A stretch of 64,000 bases of DNA from Rebecca billardiae RCC1528 (taxonomy: Eukaryota > Haptophyta). The notes beneath the pieces were generated by a model that ran no database searches, had not been told where the DNA came from, and worked only from the letters and a program-made list of their open reading frames with translations. The DNA lies in the NCBI GenBank assembly GCA_965240325.2, contig OZ251229.1:1178001-1242000 (forward strand). The letters run 5' to 3'. Shown piece by piece: positions 1 to 8,111 of this stretch (positions within the stretch are counted from its first letter, which is position 1; every line of letters starts with the position of its first letter). Both the position numbers and the translations under genes were made by a program.

Positions 1-592
1 CAACCTCCCGCGAGCGCCTCGCGCCGCCTTCACGCCGTCTCCGCGCGCCAACTGCACGCTCTGGACGCCTCGGCGGCAAAGACGCGCGCGGCGCGGTTGT
101 GTGACGTCCAGACTCGGCCCATGCGCGTGCGCTGTCGGTGCGTCCCGGCCACGCGCGCGCGCATCCCAGACCTCTCGCCTCACGCGTCGCCGCCGAGCAC
201 GGCTGTGCACCTCAGTCTCCCGTGGTGCCGCCCGCGCGGCCGAGCGAGCAGGCGGCGCGTTGTGGAGCTTGTGACGCGCGAGGCGGGAAGGCTTCCGAGC
301 GCCCGAGCCACCGCCGACCGGCGGCGCGCACGCGATTGGCTCGAGCCATGGGCGCCGACGGCGCGCGCGCGCGCTGAGCCAGCTGAAGGCTTGTGCGCCA
401 TGGCACGGCAGCCGCCAATCGCGGCCCGCGGCCGTTGTGCGGCAGGCGCGCTCGGTGCGGGCGCTTCGGGGTGTGGCCTCATGAGACCGGAGCCCCTGAA
501 AGCGCGACGCCTATGAGCTCGCCCCGGCCTGAGTGAGTGAGCGCGCATCTGTCAGTGATCGGCACACGCAGCAGCACGGGGCGGCCGTCGTC
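1..592. other. GC-rich stretch without a supported gene
   Basis: Very GC-rich sequence, open in several frames at once because stop codons are rare at this composition. None of the translations shows a domain, conserved motif or believable start. It may be upstream sequence of the LRR-like frame that follows. Confidence 0.4.
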
Positions 593-1480
593 ATGAGCTG
601 TCGGACAATGCGGCCGCGCGCCGGTGCGCCGAGGCGCTGGGCGCGTGGCTGCGTGAGCGGCCGGTGCGCCGCGCGCGAGCTCGTGCTCAGGCGCAACCGC
701 ATCCACGACGCCAGGCCCATCCTCGCCGCGCTCACCGCCACCTGCTCCTCGCGCGTGCGCGCGCTCGACCTCGGCGGCAACGGGCCGGGCACGACGTCGG
801 TCTCGGCCGCGCTCGCGATGGTGCGCGCCAACGCCTCGCTCTGCAGGCTGGGCGTGAGCGGCGCGGACGAGCGCGTGAGCGAGGGCGCGCTCGAGGCGCT
901 CGAGGACGCGTGGGAGGGGGAGGGCAACGCCGCGCCCAACATCACCACCGACCTCGAGCACCAGGACTCTTCTGACGAGGGCGCCCCCGACTGGGTGTTC
1001 TGCTGGCTCGACTGGGACCCTCAGCAGTGCCCCACGCGCAGCACGCTCGATGGCAGCGTGGCGTGGGACACGGACAGCGCGGACAGCTCCGACGACGACG
1101 AGGAGGAGGAGGCCTCGGAGGACGGCGGCGGCGGCGCGAGCTCGGAGGAGGCGAGCGGCTCTGACAGCTGCTCCGACGGGGACGGCGCCGGGAGCAGCGC
1201 TGAGGGTTCGGACGACGCCGAGCGCAGCGGCGATGATGCGGATTCGCAGCGCGGTGCCGCCGCAGCTGCTGCGCCGACGGCGGGAGGAGGACCCCGCGTT
1301 GCGGGAGCTCGATGCGACCCCGCCGCCGCGCGCCGGCTCCCGGCGCGCGCACGACAGGCAGAGCCACAACCACTGGCGCCCCAACCAACCACATACTGCT
1401 GCTGCGGGTCGGGCGCACCCGTTCCAACGCTGACCGCGCCAGGTCCAAGCTGCCCGAGCCCGAGCCCGGCGAGCACCTGA
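593..1480 (+). CDS. leucine-rich-repeat-like protein, probably fragmentary
   Basis: The frame reads from an ATG at 593 to a stop at 1480 (295 codons). Between about 680 and 920 it encodes two LRR-like units of the ribonuclease-inhibitor type (ELVLRRN..., ALDLGGN..., followed by an Ala-rich helix and SLCRLGVSG). Just upstream, at about 600-660, a neighbouring frame encodes a further LRR-like helix ([18 protein letters not shown]), so a frameshift near 660 may have broken an older, longer LRR array. Downstream the frame becomes acidic and serine-rich ([13 protein letters not shown] and Asp/Ser/Glu runs, about 1070-1240), then Pro/Ala/Arg-rich without recognisable structure. LRR repeats of this type usually mediate protein binding; no catalytic domain is visible. 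Coding status is uncertain, and an intron or pseudogene would also fit. Confidence 0.4.
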   Translation: MSCRTMRPRAGAPRRWARGCVSGRCAARELVLRRNRIHDARPILAALTATCSSRVRALDLGGNGPGTTSVSAALAMVRANASLCRLGVSGADERVSEGALEALEDAWEGEGNAAPNITTDLEHQDSSDEGAPDWVFCWLDWDPQQCPTRSTLDGSVAWDTDSADSSDDDEEEEASEDGGGGASSEEASGSDSCSDGDGAGSSAEGSDDAERSGDDADSQRGAAAAAAPTAGGGPRVAGARCDPAAARRLPARARQAEPQPLAPQPTTYCCCGSGAPVPTLTAPGPSCPSPSPAST

Positions 1481-1641
1481 ATGAAGATGCAGCTGGCGCG
1501 CAGGCAGGACGGTGGCGCGCTCTCCCACGCCGAGCACCGGCTGCCGCCGATCTCCTCCGCCGGCGCGCAGAGGTCTACTGCTGTGGCCGCCGCCGCGCGG
1601 CCGCCGCCCGTGGCGGGCTATGGCGTCGAGGTGGGCCTGGC

Positions 1642-2052
1642 GCGATCTGCGTCGTGCGCAACCTGATCCGCGACAACCGGATCGTGTACGGCGGCGGCTC
1701 CGCCGAGATCGCGTGCTCGCTCGCGGTGCAGAAGGCGGCGGACGCCACCGGCACGATCGAGCAGATCGCGATGCGCGCGTTCGCCGACGCGCTCGAGATG
1801 GTGCCGATGGCGCTCGCGGAGAACTCGGGGCTCAACCCGATCGACGAGATCTCGCAGGCAAAGGCGGCGCAGGTGGCGGAGGGCAAGCCGTTCATCGGCA
1901 TCGACTGCCTCAACAAGGGCACGCGCGACATGAAGGAGCAACACGTCTTCGAGACGCTGATCGGCAAGCAGCAGCAGATCTCGCTCGCCACGCAGGTCGT
2001 GCGCATGATCCTCAAGATCGACGACGTCATCCAGCCGGGGCAGCTGGGCTGA
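1642..2052 (+). CDS. CCT5: T-complex protein 1 subunit epsilon, C-terminal 136 residues only
   Basis: CCT5 is one of the eight subunits of the cytosolic chaperonin TRiC/CCT, which folds actin, tubulin and other proteins with ATP. The translation from 1642 ([19 protein letters not shown]...) to the stop at 2050-2052 follows eukaryotic CCT5 closely: the NRIVYGGG segment, [21 protein letters not shown], the [22 protein letters not shown] stretch and the terminal [14 protein letters not shown]. These 136 residues are about a quarter of the usual ~540. Immediately upstream, in all three frames, nothing resembles the preceding part of the family. So this is either the last exon of a gene whose other exons lie beyond a long intron, or a 5'-truncated copy. 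No acceptor site at 1642 stands out. Identity is very likely; function as part of an intact gene is unproven. Confidence 0.88.
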   Translation, partial: AICVVRNLIRDNRIVYGGGSAEIACSLAVQKAADATGTIEQIAMRAFADALEMVPMALAENSGLNPIDEISQAKAAQVAEGKPFIGIDCLNKGTRDMKEQHVFETLIGKQQQISLATQVVRMILKIDDVIQPGQLG

Positions 2053-2284
2053 GCGCGGACGCGCGGAACGGGGGCTGCGCAGCGCGGTGAGCCTCGGGCC
2101 TAGCTGCTCGAACGGCCGGTCGGGCGCAACTTCTGACCAATAACTGACTGACCCGACGCTGCTTCCGCTGGCGTGTGCGAGCGGCGAGGATGACGAGTGC
2201 CGACTCAGTAGACGATGATGCGTAGTCGTCCGCACCTCCGACCTCGGATGACCTCGCGAGTCCGAATATACCGCGGGATTATAT

Positions 2285-2334
<50 letters not shown>

Positions 2335-2702
2335 TCGAGACGAGAGACTAGAGAGAGAGTTACCGGCGGCGGTCACTGTCGTCGATCGTCACTCACTCCG
2401 CACTCGTCAGGGCAGGCATAGTGCATTATTATTAGTGCGTCGTCCCGGGTCAGTACATGGCGGTGCGTACGGCGGGTCTGCGCGGGAACTCCGCCGCCAG
2501 TAGCGCGGCATTCATCAGTATCATCATCGATACTACGAGACAACCTTGGATCGATAGGAAACGCACTGCGCCCTGTGCGGACGCGAGCGCGCAGTAACTA
2601 GTGCCGTGCAGTAGAACATCAGCGCGCTGCCCGCCTTCGTGCGCCGCCACGCTGATGCTGCTACTGACTGGTGGCTGCGCACCTGCGCGACCGCGCGTCA
2701 CG
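2053..2702. other. intergenic, no gene seen
   Basis: This lies between the CCT5 stop and the convergent stop of the Popeye-like gene. It contains a GA microsatellite. The remaining ORFs are short and featureless. Confidence 0.5.
2286..2334. repeat. (GA)n microsatellite
   Basis: About 49 bases of nearly pure GA dinucleotide repeat, with one AA interruption near 2321, followed by degenerate GA-rich sequence to about 2360. Confidence 0.95.
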
Positions 2703-3773
2703 CTACGACCTGCTCAGCCGCCTCGCCGAGAGGGTGGCGAGCTCGACGAAGCGCGAGGTCTCGGCGATCGACGCCGCGTCCGCCGCGACGGCGTTCATCG
2801 CCGAGTGGCGCATGCCGGGGAAGCCGCGCGAGAACGGCCACGGCGCGTGGAAGGTGCGGTACATGATCGTGGCGAGGTTGCGCAGCGGGTGCGCGAGGCA
2901 GCGCCCGGAGCCGGGCGTGGGCGCCTGCGGCAGCTCGTCGTCGCGCAGCTCGGCGAAGCTCGGGTCGAGCCAGCCCTCGACCGCCTCGCGCGTGACGGCG
3001 TCGTCGCGCGCGCCGTGCGCGCCCTTGAAGTTGAGCTCGGCCTCGCGCGCGAGCGCGGCGATGATGACGGACTGCCAGGCGTGGCGCATGGGGCCGGAGC
3101 CCGTGGACATGCGCTCCAGCTGCTCGACCGCGATCGAGAAGGCGCGCACGCGGCTCTTCGCCACGACGCGCATCGCGCGGTCGATGAAGCCGACGGGCGC
3201 GCCCGCACGGTGCAGGTGGCGGTACTCAAAGAGGTCGCCGGAGAGGAGCAGGACCTGCTGGTCCGGCGCGCCCGGGATCTGGACGGTGCCCAGCGCGCGC
3301 CCCTGGATCAGGATGTGCACGCGCGGCGCCATCGCCGGCTCCGTGATCACGTCTCCTGGCGCGTACGTCTCGAAGCGACCGTCCGCCGCGATGTGCCGCT
3401 CGAAGAGCAGCCGCGAGATCCGAGCGCGGCGGTAGAACATGCGCCAGAGCTCCTCCTCCTGCGGGGAGAGCGCCACCCGGCGCTCGTCCAGCAGCAGCTG
3501 CGCGAAGCACGAGCCGTGCACGTACAGGCTCAGCGCGGACCAAATTAGCGCGTCGAGCGCGGGGCCGTGCGGCTCCGCCGCCGTCGCCGGCGGCAGCCGC
3601 GTGCCCGGCCACTCTGGGAAGCCCATGAGCGTGTGCACGAGGTGGCCCGCGTAGGCCAGCGAGAGGACGAGGTGGATGATGAGCACGTCGGCGAACAGCC
3701 CCGCGCTCAGGAAGCACAGGCTGGCTATCTGGATGACGAAGCCGCCGGGTGGCAGGAGGACGATCGCCGCCAT
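2703..3773 (-). CDS. Popeye-domain-like membrane protein
   Basis: A 356-aa protein from an ATG at 3773 to a TAG at 2703. Residues about 4-52 form two hydrophobic segments and residues about 73-96 a third (ALIWSALSLYVHGSCFAQLLL). After these comes a soluble cyclic-nucleotide-binding-like beta domain: LWRMFYRRARISRLLFERHI, FETYAPGDVITEP, VHILIQGRALGT, LLLSGDLFEYRHLH, about residues 105-240. Three membrane spans followed by such a domain is the plan of Popeye (POPDC) proteins, which in animals bind cAMP and modulate membrane partners. The C-terminal 110 residues are not recognised. A bacterial-type cNMP-binding protein fused to membrane segments is the alternative. The gene converges on the CCT5 fragment. 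There is no sign of damage. Confidence 0.65.
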   Translation of the reverse strand: MAAIVLLPPGGFVIQIASLCFLSAGLFADVLIIHLVLSLAYAGHLVHTLMGFPEWPGTRLPPATAAEPHGPALDALIWSALSLYVHGSCFAQLLLDERRVALSPQEEELWRMFYRRARISRLLFERHIAADGRFETYAPGDVITEPAMAPRVHILIQGRALGTVQIPGAPDQQVLLLSGDLFEYRHLHRAGAPVGFIDRAMRVVAKSRVRAFSIAVEQLERMSTGSGPMRHAWQSVIIAALAREAELNFKGAHGARDDAVTREAVEGWLDPSFAELRDDELPQAPTPGSGRCLAHPLRNLATIMYRTFHAPWPFSRGFPGMRHSAMNAVAADAASIAETSRFVELATLSARRLSRS

Positions 3774-3852
3774 CGTGGCCCTGCTGTTTTACAGACCACG
3801 CTACTGGCCTAATCCAACACTGCACAAAGACACCGCCACAAAACGGACCCCA

Positions 3853-3892
3853 CGACCAAATTCAGTTATTTTTGACGAGTGTATTCAGTTAT
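3853..3892 (+). repeat. left terminal inverted repeat
   Basis: Contains TTATTTTTGACGAGTG and an internal repeat of CAGTTAT (3863 and 3886). It pairs with 7477-7516 in inverted orientation at 39 of 40 positions. Confidence 0.9.
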
Positions 3893-4027
3893 TTGCTTAC
3901 ACACTGTGAAAACTGGAGTGTAAATGGTGTGTATGGGCACATTTGGTGTGTACTCAGGTGTGTACGAAAATGAACATCAGTGTGTACGAAGTTCTTCGGC
4001 TACACCTTTTCCTTCTTCAGCGGCTGA

Positions 4028-6121
4028 AACAATTACACTGCCCCTGTGCATGTGTATTGCTCCAAGTTCGAGGGGCACCAGGCACCAGGCCCAGCCGAAT
4101 TCATGGCCATCACCGATGCATTGGTGCAGATAGACCCCACCGCCAACCTGCTGGTGTGCACTGACCTGCAGGAAATGGTAAAGGCCGCCGAAATGTGGCA
4201 AAACGACCCCTGGGACCGACGGCTGCGGCAGCCTGGGCACCACGCGTACGCCCCATACATCGCCAGGGTCATGAGCCTGGTGGGCTGGCGCCGCTTGCGG
4301 CATGGCAGCACCACTTCATTTGAGCATGTCAAGGCGCACTCTGCTGACGATGCTGCTGCGCGGCACCTCAGCCTCACGCACGCCCCAGGGGACCAGCACT
4401 GCACTGTCAGCCAACACAGTGTGGCGGCTTTGCGCCAAGCAGGGATGAACCCCAAAACCCTGCTCAACGCATGCAGCGATGCGGGGGCCAAGCTCTGCTG
4501 CTCTGACCCCACAACCCCCTGTGTGACTCACAAGAGAGGTGGCCACCCAAATGCGGGTTCCCATGCGCTGGTACAGCTGGCCAATGGAGAGCCAGTGGCG
4601 GGCCGAATCAAGCCCCTTGTGTATGACCGTGTGCTGTCACAAAGGGCAACCCACCTGCAAGCCACCAAGTCCAGCTGTGACTTGGTGGGTGAATGGACTG
4701 GTGTGTGGCCAGAGGCCTCCACTGGCATACTACGGACCTGGCAGGCCAACACTGTGCCTGCCTACTACATACTCCACCACGGATATGAGTTCCTGCAGCC
4801 GGCTGCCCTGCGAGACCCGACGTTGCTCTCTGTGCGATTCCAGTCGGGGGCGGCATTCAGCGATGCCTGCCCCCTCTGCGATCATGCTCCACTGCTACGT
4901 CCAGCGCCAGATACTGAGCACCACAGTCTCTTCTCTGAGTGCCCTGAGGTCGATGCCTACCGAATGGCTGCTGCCAGAAGCGTATCCCATGTAATTGAGC
5001 CCTTCATGCAGGGACAGGCTGCAGCGTGGAACTTGGCACGTCACATATGCTCTGGGGCTGCCCTCATGGGCAGGGTGCCCAGCACACTGAAGACCACTGT
5101 GGGGGGCAACGTGCATCTAGGCAGGACCATGCACGTGGCCTTACTGAAGGCAGGGCTAGGCATCATGCAGGCCCGCAAGGACGTGGACTCCCAGCTGTCA
5201 AAGGCAGGACGTCTCCTTCGACATGCCAGGGAGCTTCGGCCGCAGCCTGGGCAAGGCCCGGGGGGGCAGCCCCCACCCCCACAGGCACAGGCAGGCCCAC
5301 GAGGGGCGATGGCCTTGAATAATCAGTTGCAAGGACCACCTGTCATCCAGCAGCAACCCCCTGCTCAGGCTGGCCAGGGCTGGCAGGCAGGCGCGGGGCA
5401 GGCCAACCTGCACCAGCCCATAGCGCGCGGTCACCACGTGCGCCCCCAGCTACTCTTGCGGGCATGGCCTCTTCAGCGTGCTCGCCCCCTCCCTATGGTG
5501 ATTGCGTGGCCCCTGCAGCCTGCCACACCTCTTGTGGCATGGCCGCCCCAATATGCCACCCCGCTGGCTCGCAGCGTTGTGGGTCCGCCGGACAATGTGT
5601 TGACACATGGGGGGCCTGAGATGGCGGCAGACCCCGCTGCTGGCAGTCACACTGGTAACGGAGCTCAAAGCAGCCTTACACAGCCAGACACTGGACAGCA
5701 GGCCACACAGCCGCCTGCTGGCTCTGCCAGGCCACTGGCAGCCCCCAGGCGCAGGCCGCCTCCTCCTAGTCAAGCTCAGCAAGACAGCCCCCCGCCCAAA
5801 CGGCACTGCCCACCCCGCCAGGCAAATGTGCCGCAGCGCAGCACGCTACCCCCTGCACAGCGCAGCAGGAAGAGGCGAGCGAACGACACCTCCCCAGGCG
5901 TATTAGCCATCGCCACCACTTTGCTTGCTTCCTACAGCGGCCCACGCCCTGCCTTGATGCCCGATGTAGCACACATGTCTGACATGACCCCCTCTGCCTC
6001 CATAGCTGCACGAGTGAAATACAGGCGCCTCGCTTCCGGGGCCAGTGGCCCAGACCCCTGCCCAGCTACTGGGCTCGATGACAGTCCCCTCAGTTCCCTT
6101 CCCCGCGCAGGGATCGGCTAG
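4028..6121 (+). pseudogene. LINE-type RNase H / zinc-knuckle C-terminal region, no start codon
   Basis: An open frame from 4028 (after a stop at 4025) to TAG at 6119-6121, about 697 codons; no ATG lies near the beginning, so the N-terminus is missing. Early residues fit an RNase H fold: AEFMAITDAL (catalytic Glu), LLVCTDLQEM (catalytic Asp), FEHVKAHS and ACSDAGAKL, with an insertion before the last. The first strand with its Asp is absent. Next comes CPLCDHAPL...TEHHSLFSECP (about 4865-4950), the C-x2-C...H-x-C type motif found after RNase H in non-LTR retrotransposons. The last 350 residues are Pro/Gln-rich, with three WPLQxAxPL-like units and a basic patch (RSRKRR). No reverse transcriptase is present upstream. 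Probably a captured or truncated retroelement 3' part. Confidence 0.6.
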
Positions 6122-6528
6122 TGGCTGGCCCTCTGCCCACACTGGGGCACCCTAGGGGGTGCCCCTTCTGCCGACTCGGCTCAAACTCGATGATCTTGCC
6201 ATTGCAAGGCCGTACACTGCTTGTACCTGGGACCACCCCACAGTGTTGGGCTCGTATGCTGTTGGCAATGGCATACCCCCGCCCCCTCTGGAGGCGGGCT
6301 GTCCACAGTGGAGTGGTGTCAAGACACTAGGTGTCTCGGTCAGTGGTTTGAGGTTGGGTGAGGGTGGTGGTTGGTTGGGGGCTGGCCAGGGTAGGGCTGG
6401 AGGCTTCGGCCGCCAGCCTGATCACCCGGAGCCCGTTATAAAGGGGAATTTAAAACACTCGAATACACACCGCCATCATTACACACCCAGCGGGCGCGGC
6501 CGGTGGGCGTGAGCCCGGGCGCGCGGCG

Positions 6529-7058
6529 ATGGCGACAGGCAGCGCCGCCAGCGACTGGGCGGACCTCCTGAGCAACGCCCCGTCGCAATTTCAGCTGGAC
6601 AACCGCGTGTGGCGGCCTGAAGAGGCGATTGTAGCCGCAGAGGCACGACTCCAGGCCGCTTGTGCGGACAAGAGCCCTTCGCGAAGCTCGACGACACCAG
6701 AGCGTCGCTGAGGGATGCGCCACGTGTGATGCGCAAGGCCCTCAGGGGCAACGGTGGTGAGCAAGCCGAGGACACGTTGGCGCTGTCGGGACGACTGCAG
6801 ACGACTGCGACGCGCCGCTTGATACGACGACTCGTCGTCTTGGCACGTGATGAGCACACTGACCTTGCCGTTCCTGTGCTCGGTGCAGACACCCCGCCAG
6901 CGGAGCTCGCGTTCATGTGCGCGCAGCGCATGCCAAAGCCGCTGTGCATGCCGAGGAGGATGTGCGCGAACCGAGCTCACAATATCGCGGAAGTGCGTGC
7001 AACGGCCCTCACAATTGACCCGATGCCGTCCTGCGACAGGAGCTCGGACTCGGAGTAA
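6529..7058 (+). CDS. unknown small protein, two overlapping frames
   Basis: An ATG at 6529 starts a 60-codon frame (MATGSAASDWADLLSNAPSQ..., a plausible coding start). At about 6660 a second frame opens and continues to 7058 (EPFAKLDDTRASLRDAPRVMRKALRGN...), with charged helical composition. The two may be one gene joined by a short intron or a frameshift. No family is recognised. It lies inside the inverted-repeat element, downstream of the RNase H frame, so it could be element cargo. Confidence 0.35.
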
Positions 7059-7249
7059 CCTCGGTCCAGCTTTCGCACGGCACGCGTTGGCACCTTGGCG
7101 CCTTGGTGGCGTGCGCCGCCTCCACTTGGGGCAAAGCCAGATGCAGGCGCATCGTCATTCGTCCGTCATGCGGCCGACGCAGGCGCTTCGGGGCGCGGAC
7201 TCGCGTCCGCGCCCGGGCCGGAGCACCACGGAGCGGTAGCTCATCGACT

Positions 7250-7475
7250 GGTGTGTAGTAGTGCTAGGTGTGCATCAGCAAGTGAGTGTCATGCCAATCA
7301 CCACGCGCGTGCATTTCATACACCCCAGTGTGTATTCTCCCTCACTGGTGTGTATCCATACACAGCAGTGTGTGTATTCTCATACACACTGCTGTGTATC
7401 CCATACACATGACATCGACGGTGTGTATTTCATCGTACACACGTGTGTATGTGCTCATACACACGTGTATATGAA
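7250..7475. repeat. subterminal GTGTGTA/TACACAC cluster
   Basis: More than ten copies of GTGTGTAT, TACACAC or close variants in both orientations, immediately inside the right inverted repeat. A smaller cluster (GTGTGTATGG, GTGTGTACTC, GTGTGTACG, at 3925-3990) lies inside the left end. Confidence 0.75.
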
Positions 7476-7476
7476 G

Positions 7477-7516
7477 ATAACTGAATACACTCGTCAAAAA
7501 TAACTGAGTTTGGTCG
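7477..7516 (-). repeat. right terminal inverted repeat
   Basis: Inverted counterpart of 3853-3892; one mismatch in 40, in the outer ten bases. Confidence 0.9.
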
Positions 7517-7671
7517 AATTATCTCCACAAAACAGTACTGCCGCAATCACGCCTGTGATGATCCCTTCGCACAGCGCACTACTGTTGAGCTGTGTGCGTC
7601 TCTTATAATTCTTAGTAAACTGTAGCTGGGACTCTCTCTGCCCAGGCGCCGCTCGGCGGTGTCTCACATGA

Positions 7672-8111
7672 CTGCTGGTTCACGACCGAGCCCGCGCCGT
7701 CGGTTGCCAGTCGGTGGATGGGCGTACGGCCGCGCCGCGCGCCGGGCGGGCCGCGCGCGGCAGAAAATTCTCCCCTACTTTTCACGTGTCATCCCTACAG
7801 GGCCATGCTACCAAGGCAGGGAGGAGTGAAGCACTGCTGCACGCCGCCCGGAGCGCCTATGACGGCGTCAAACGCAGCGAATGGACTGCCCACCCCTCCC
7901 TCCCGAAGATCCTTGTCCATCGTCCACTTTTCACGCGTCAATCAATCAATCATCCCGAGCTCCGCGCGCGTCGGGGCCATGTCATGAACAGCATCGGCTC
8001 AGCCAATCTGAGCACGACTGACCAGCGGCGTCAGCCCCGAGTGATGATCCCTTCGCACGCTCCCAAGTGATGATCCCTTCGCTCCCTCCCCCAAAATCCC
8101 TCCCGCCTTCT
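7672..8111. repeat. diverged copies of the U6-module array unit
   Basis: 7672-7812 resembles the array unit that follows: the ACTGCTGGTTCACGACCGAG segment, the GC-rich middle, then CTTTTCACGTGTCATCCCTA and GGGCCATGCT. A second, degenerate module with internal insertions lies at about 7925-7985 (CACTTTTCACGCGTCA ... GGGGCCATG). These look like older members at the array edge. Confidence 0.65.

Larger units (their letters stand above)
3853..7516. mobile_element. 3.66-kb element with 40-bp terminal inverted repeats
   Basis: The first 40 bases (3853-3892) and the last 40 (7477-7516) are inverted copies with one mismatch; the central 30 bases are identical. Just inside each end lie many copies of GTGTGTA or its complement, the usual look of subterminal repeats in DNA transposons. 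Inside are a retroelement-type RNase H/zinc-knuckle frame (4028-6121) and a small unknown frame (6529-7058). GC content is lower than in the flanks. No DDE transposase is recognisable and no clear target-site duplication is visible, though a short CCACAAAAC string occurs near both outer edges. The inverted-repeat boundaries are certain; the class of element is not. Confidence 0.8.

Noticed and set aside
3830-3852. CCACAAAAC near both outer edges of the inverted-repeat element as a target-site duplication
   Set aside because: It is not adjacent to either terminus (about 8 bases from it on both sides, with different intervening sequence), so a duplication cannot be claimed.
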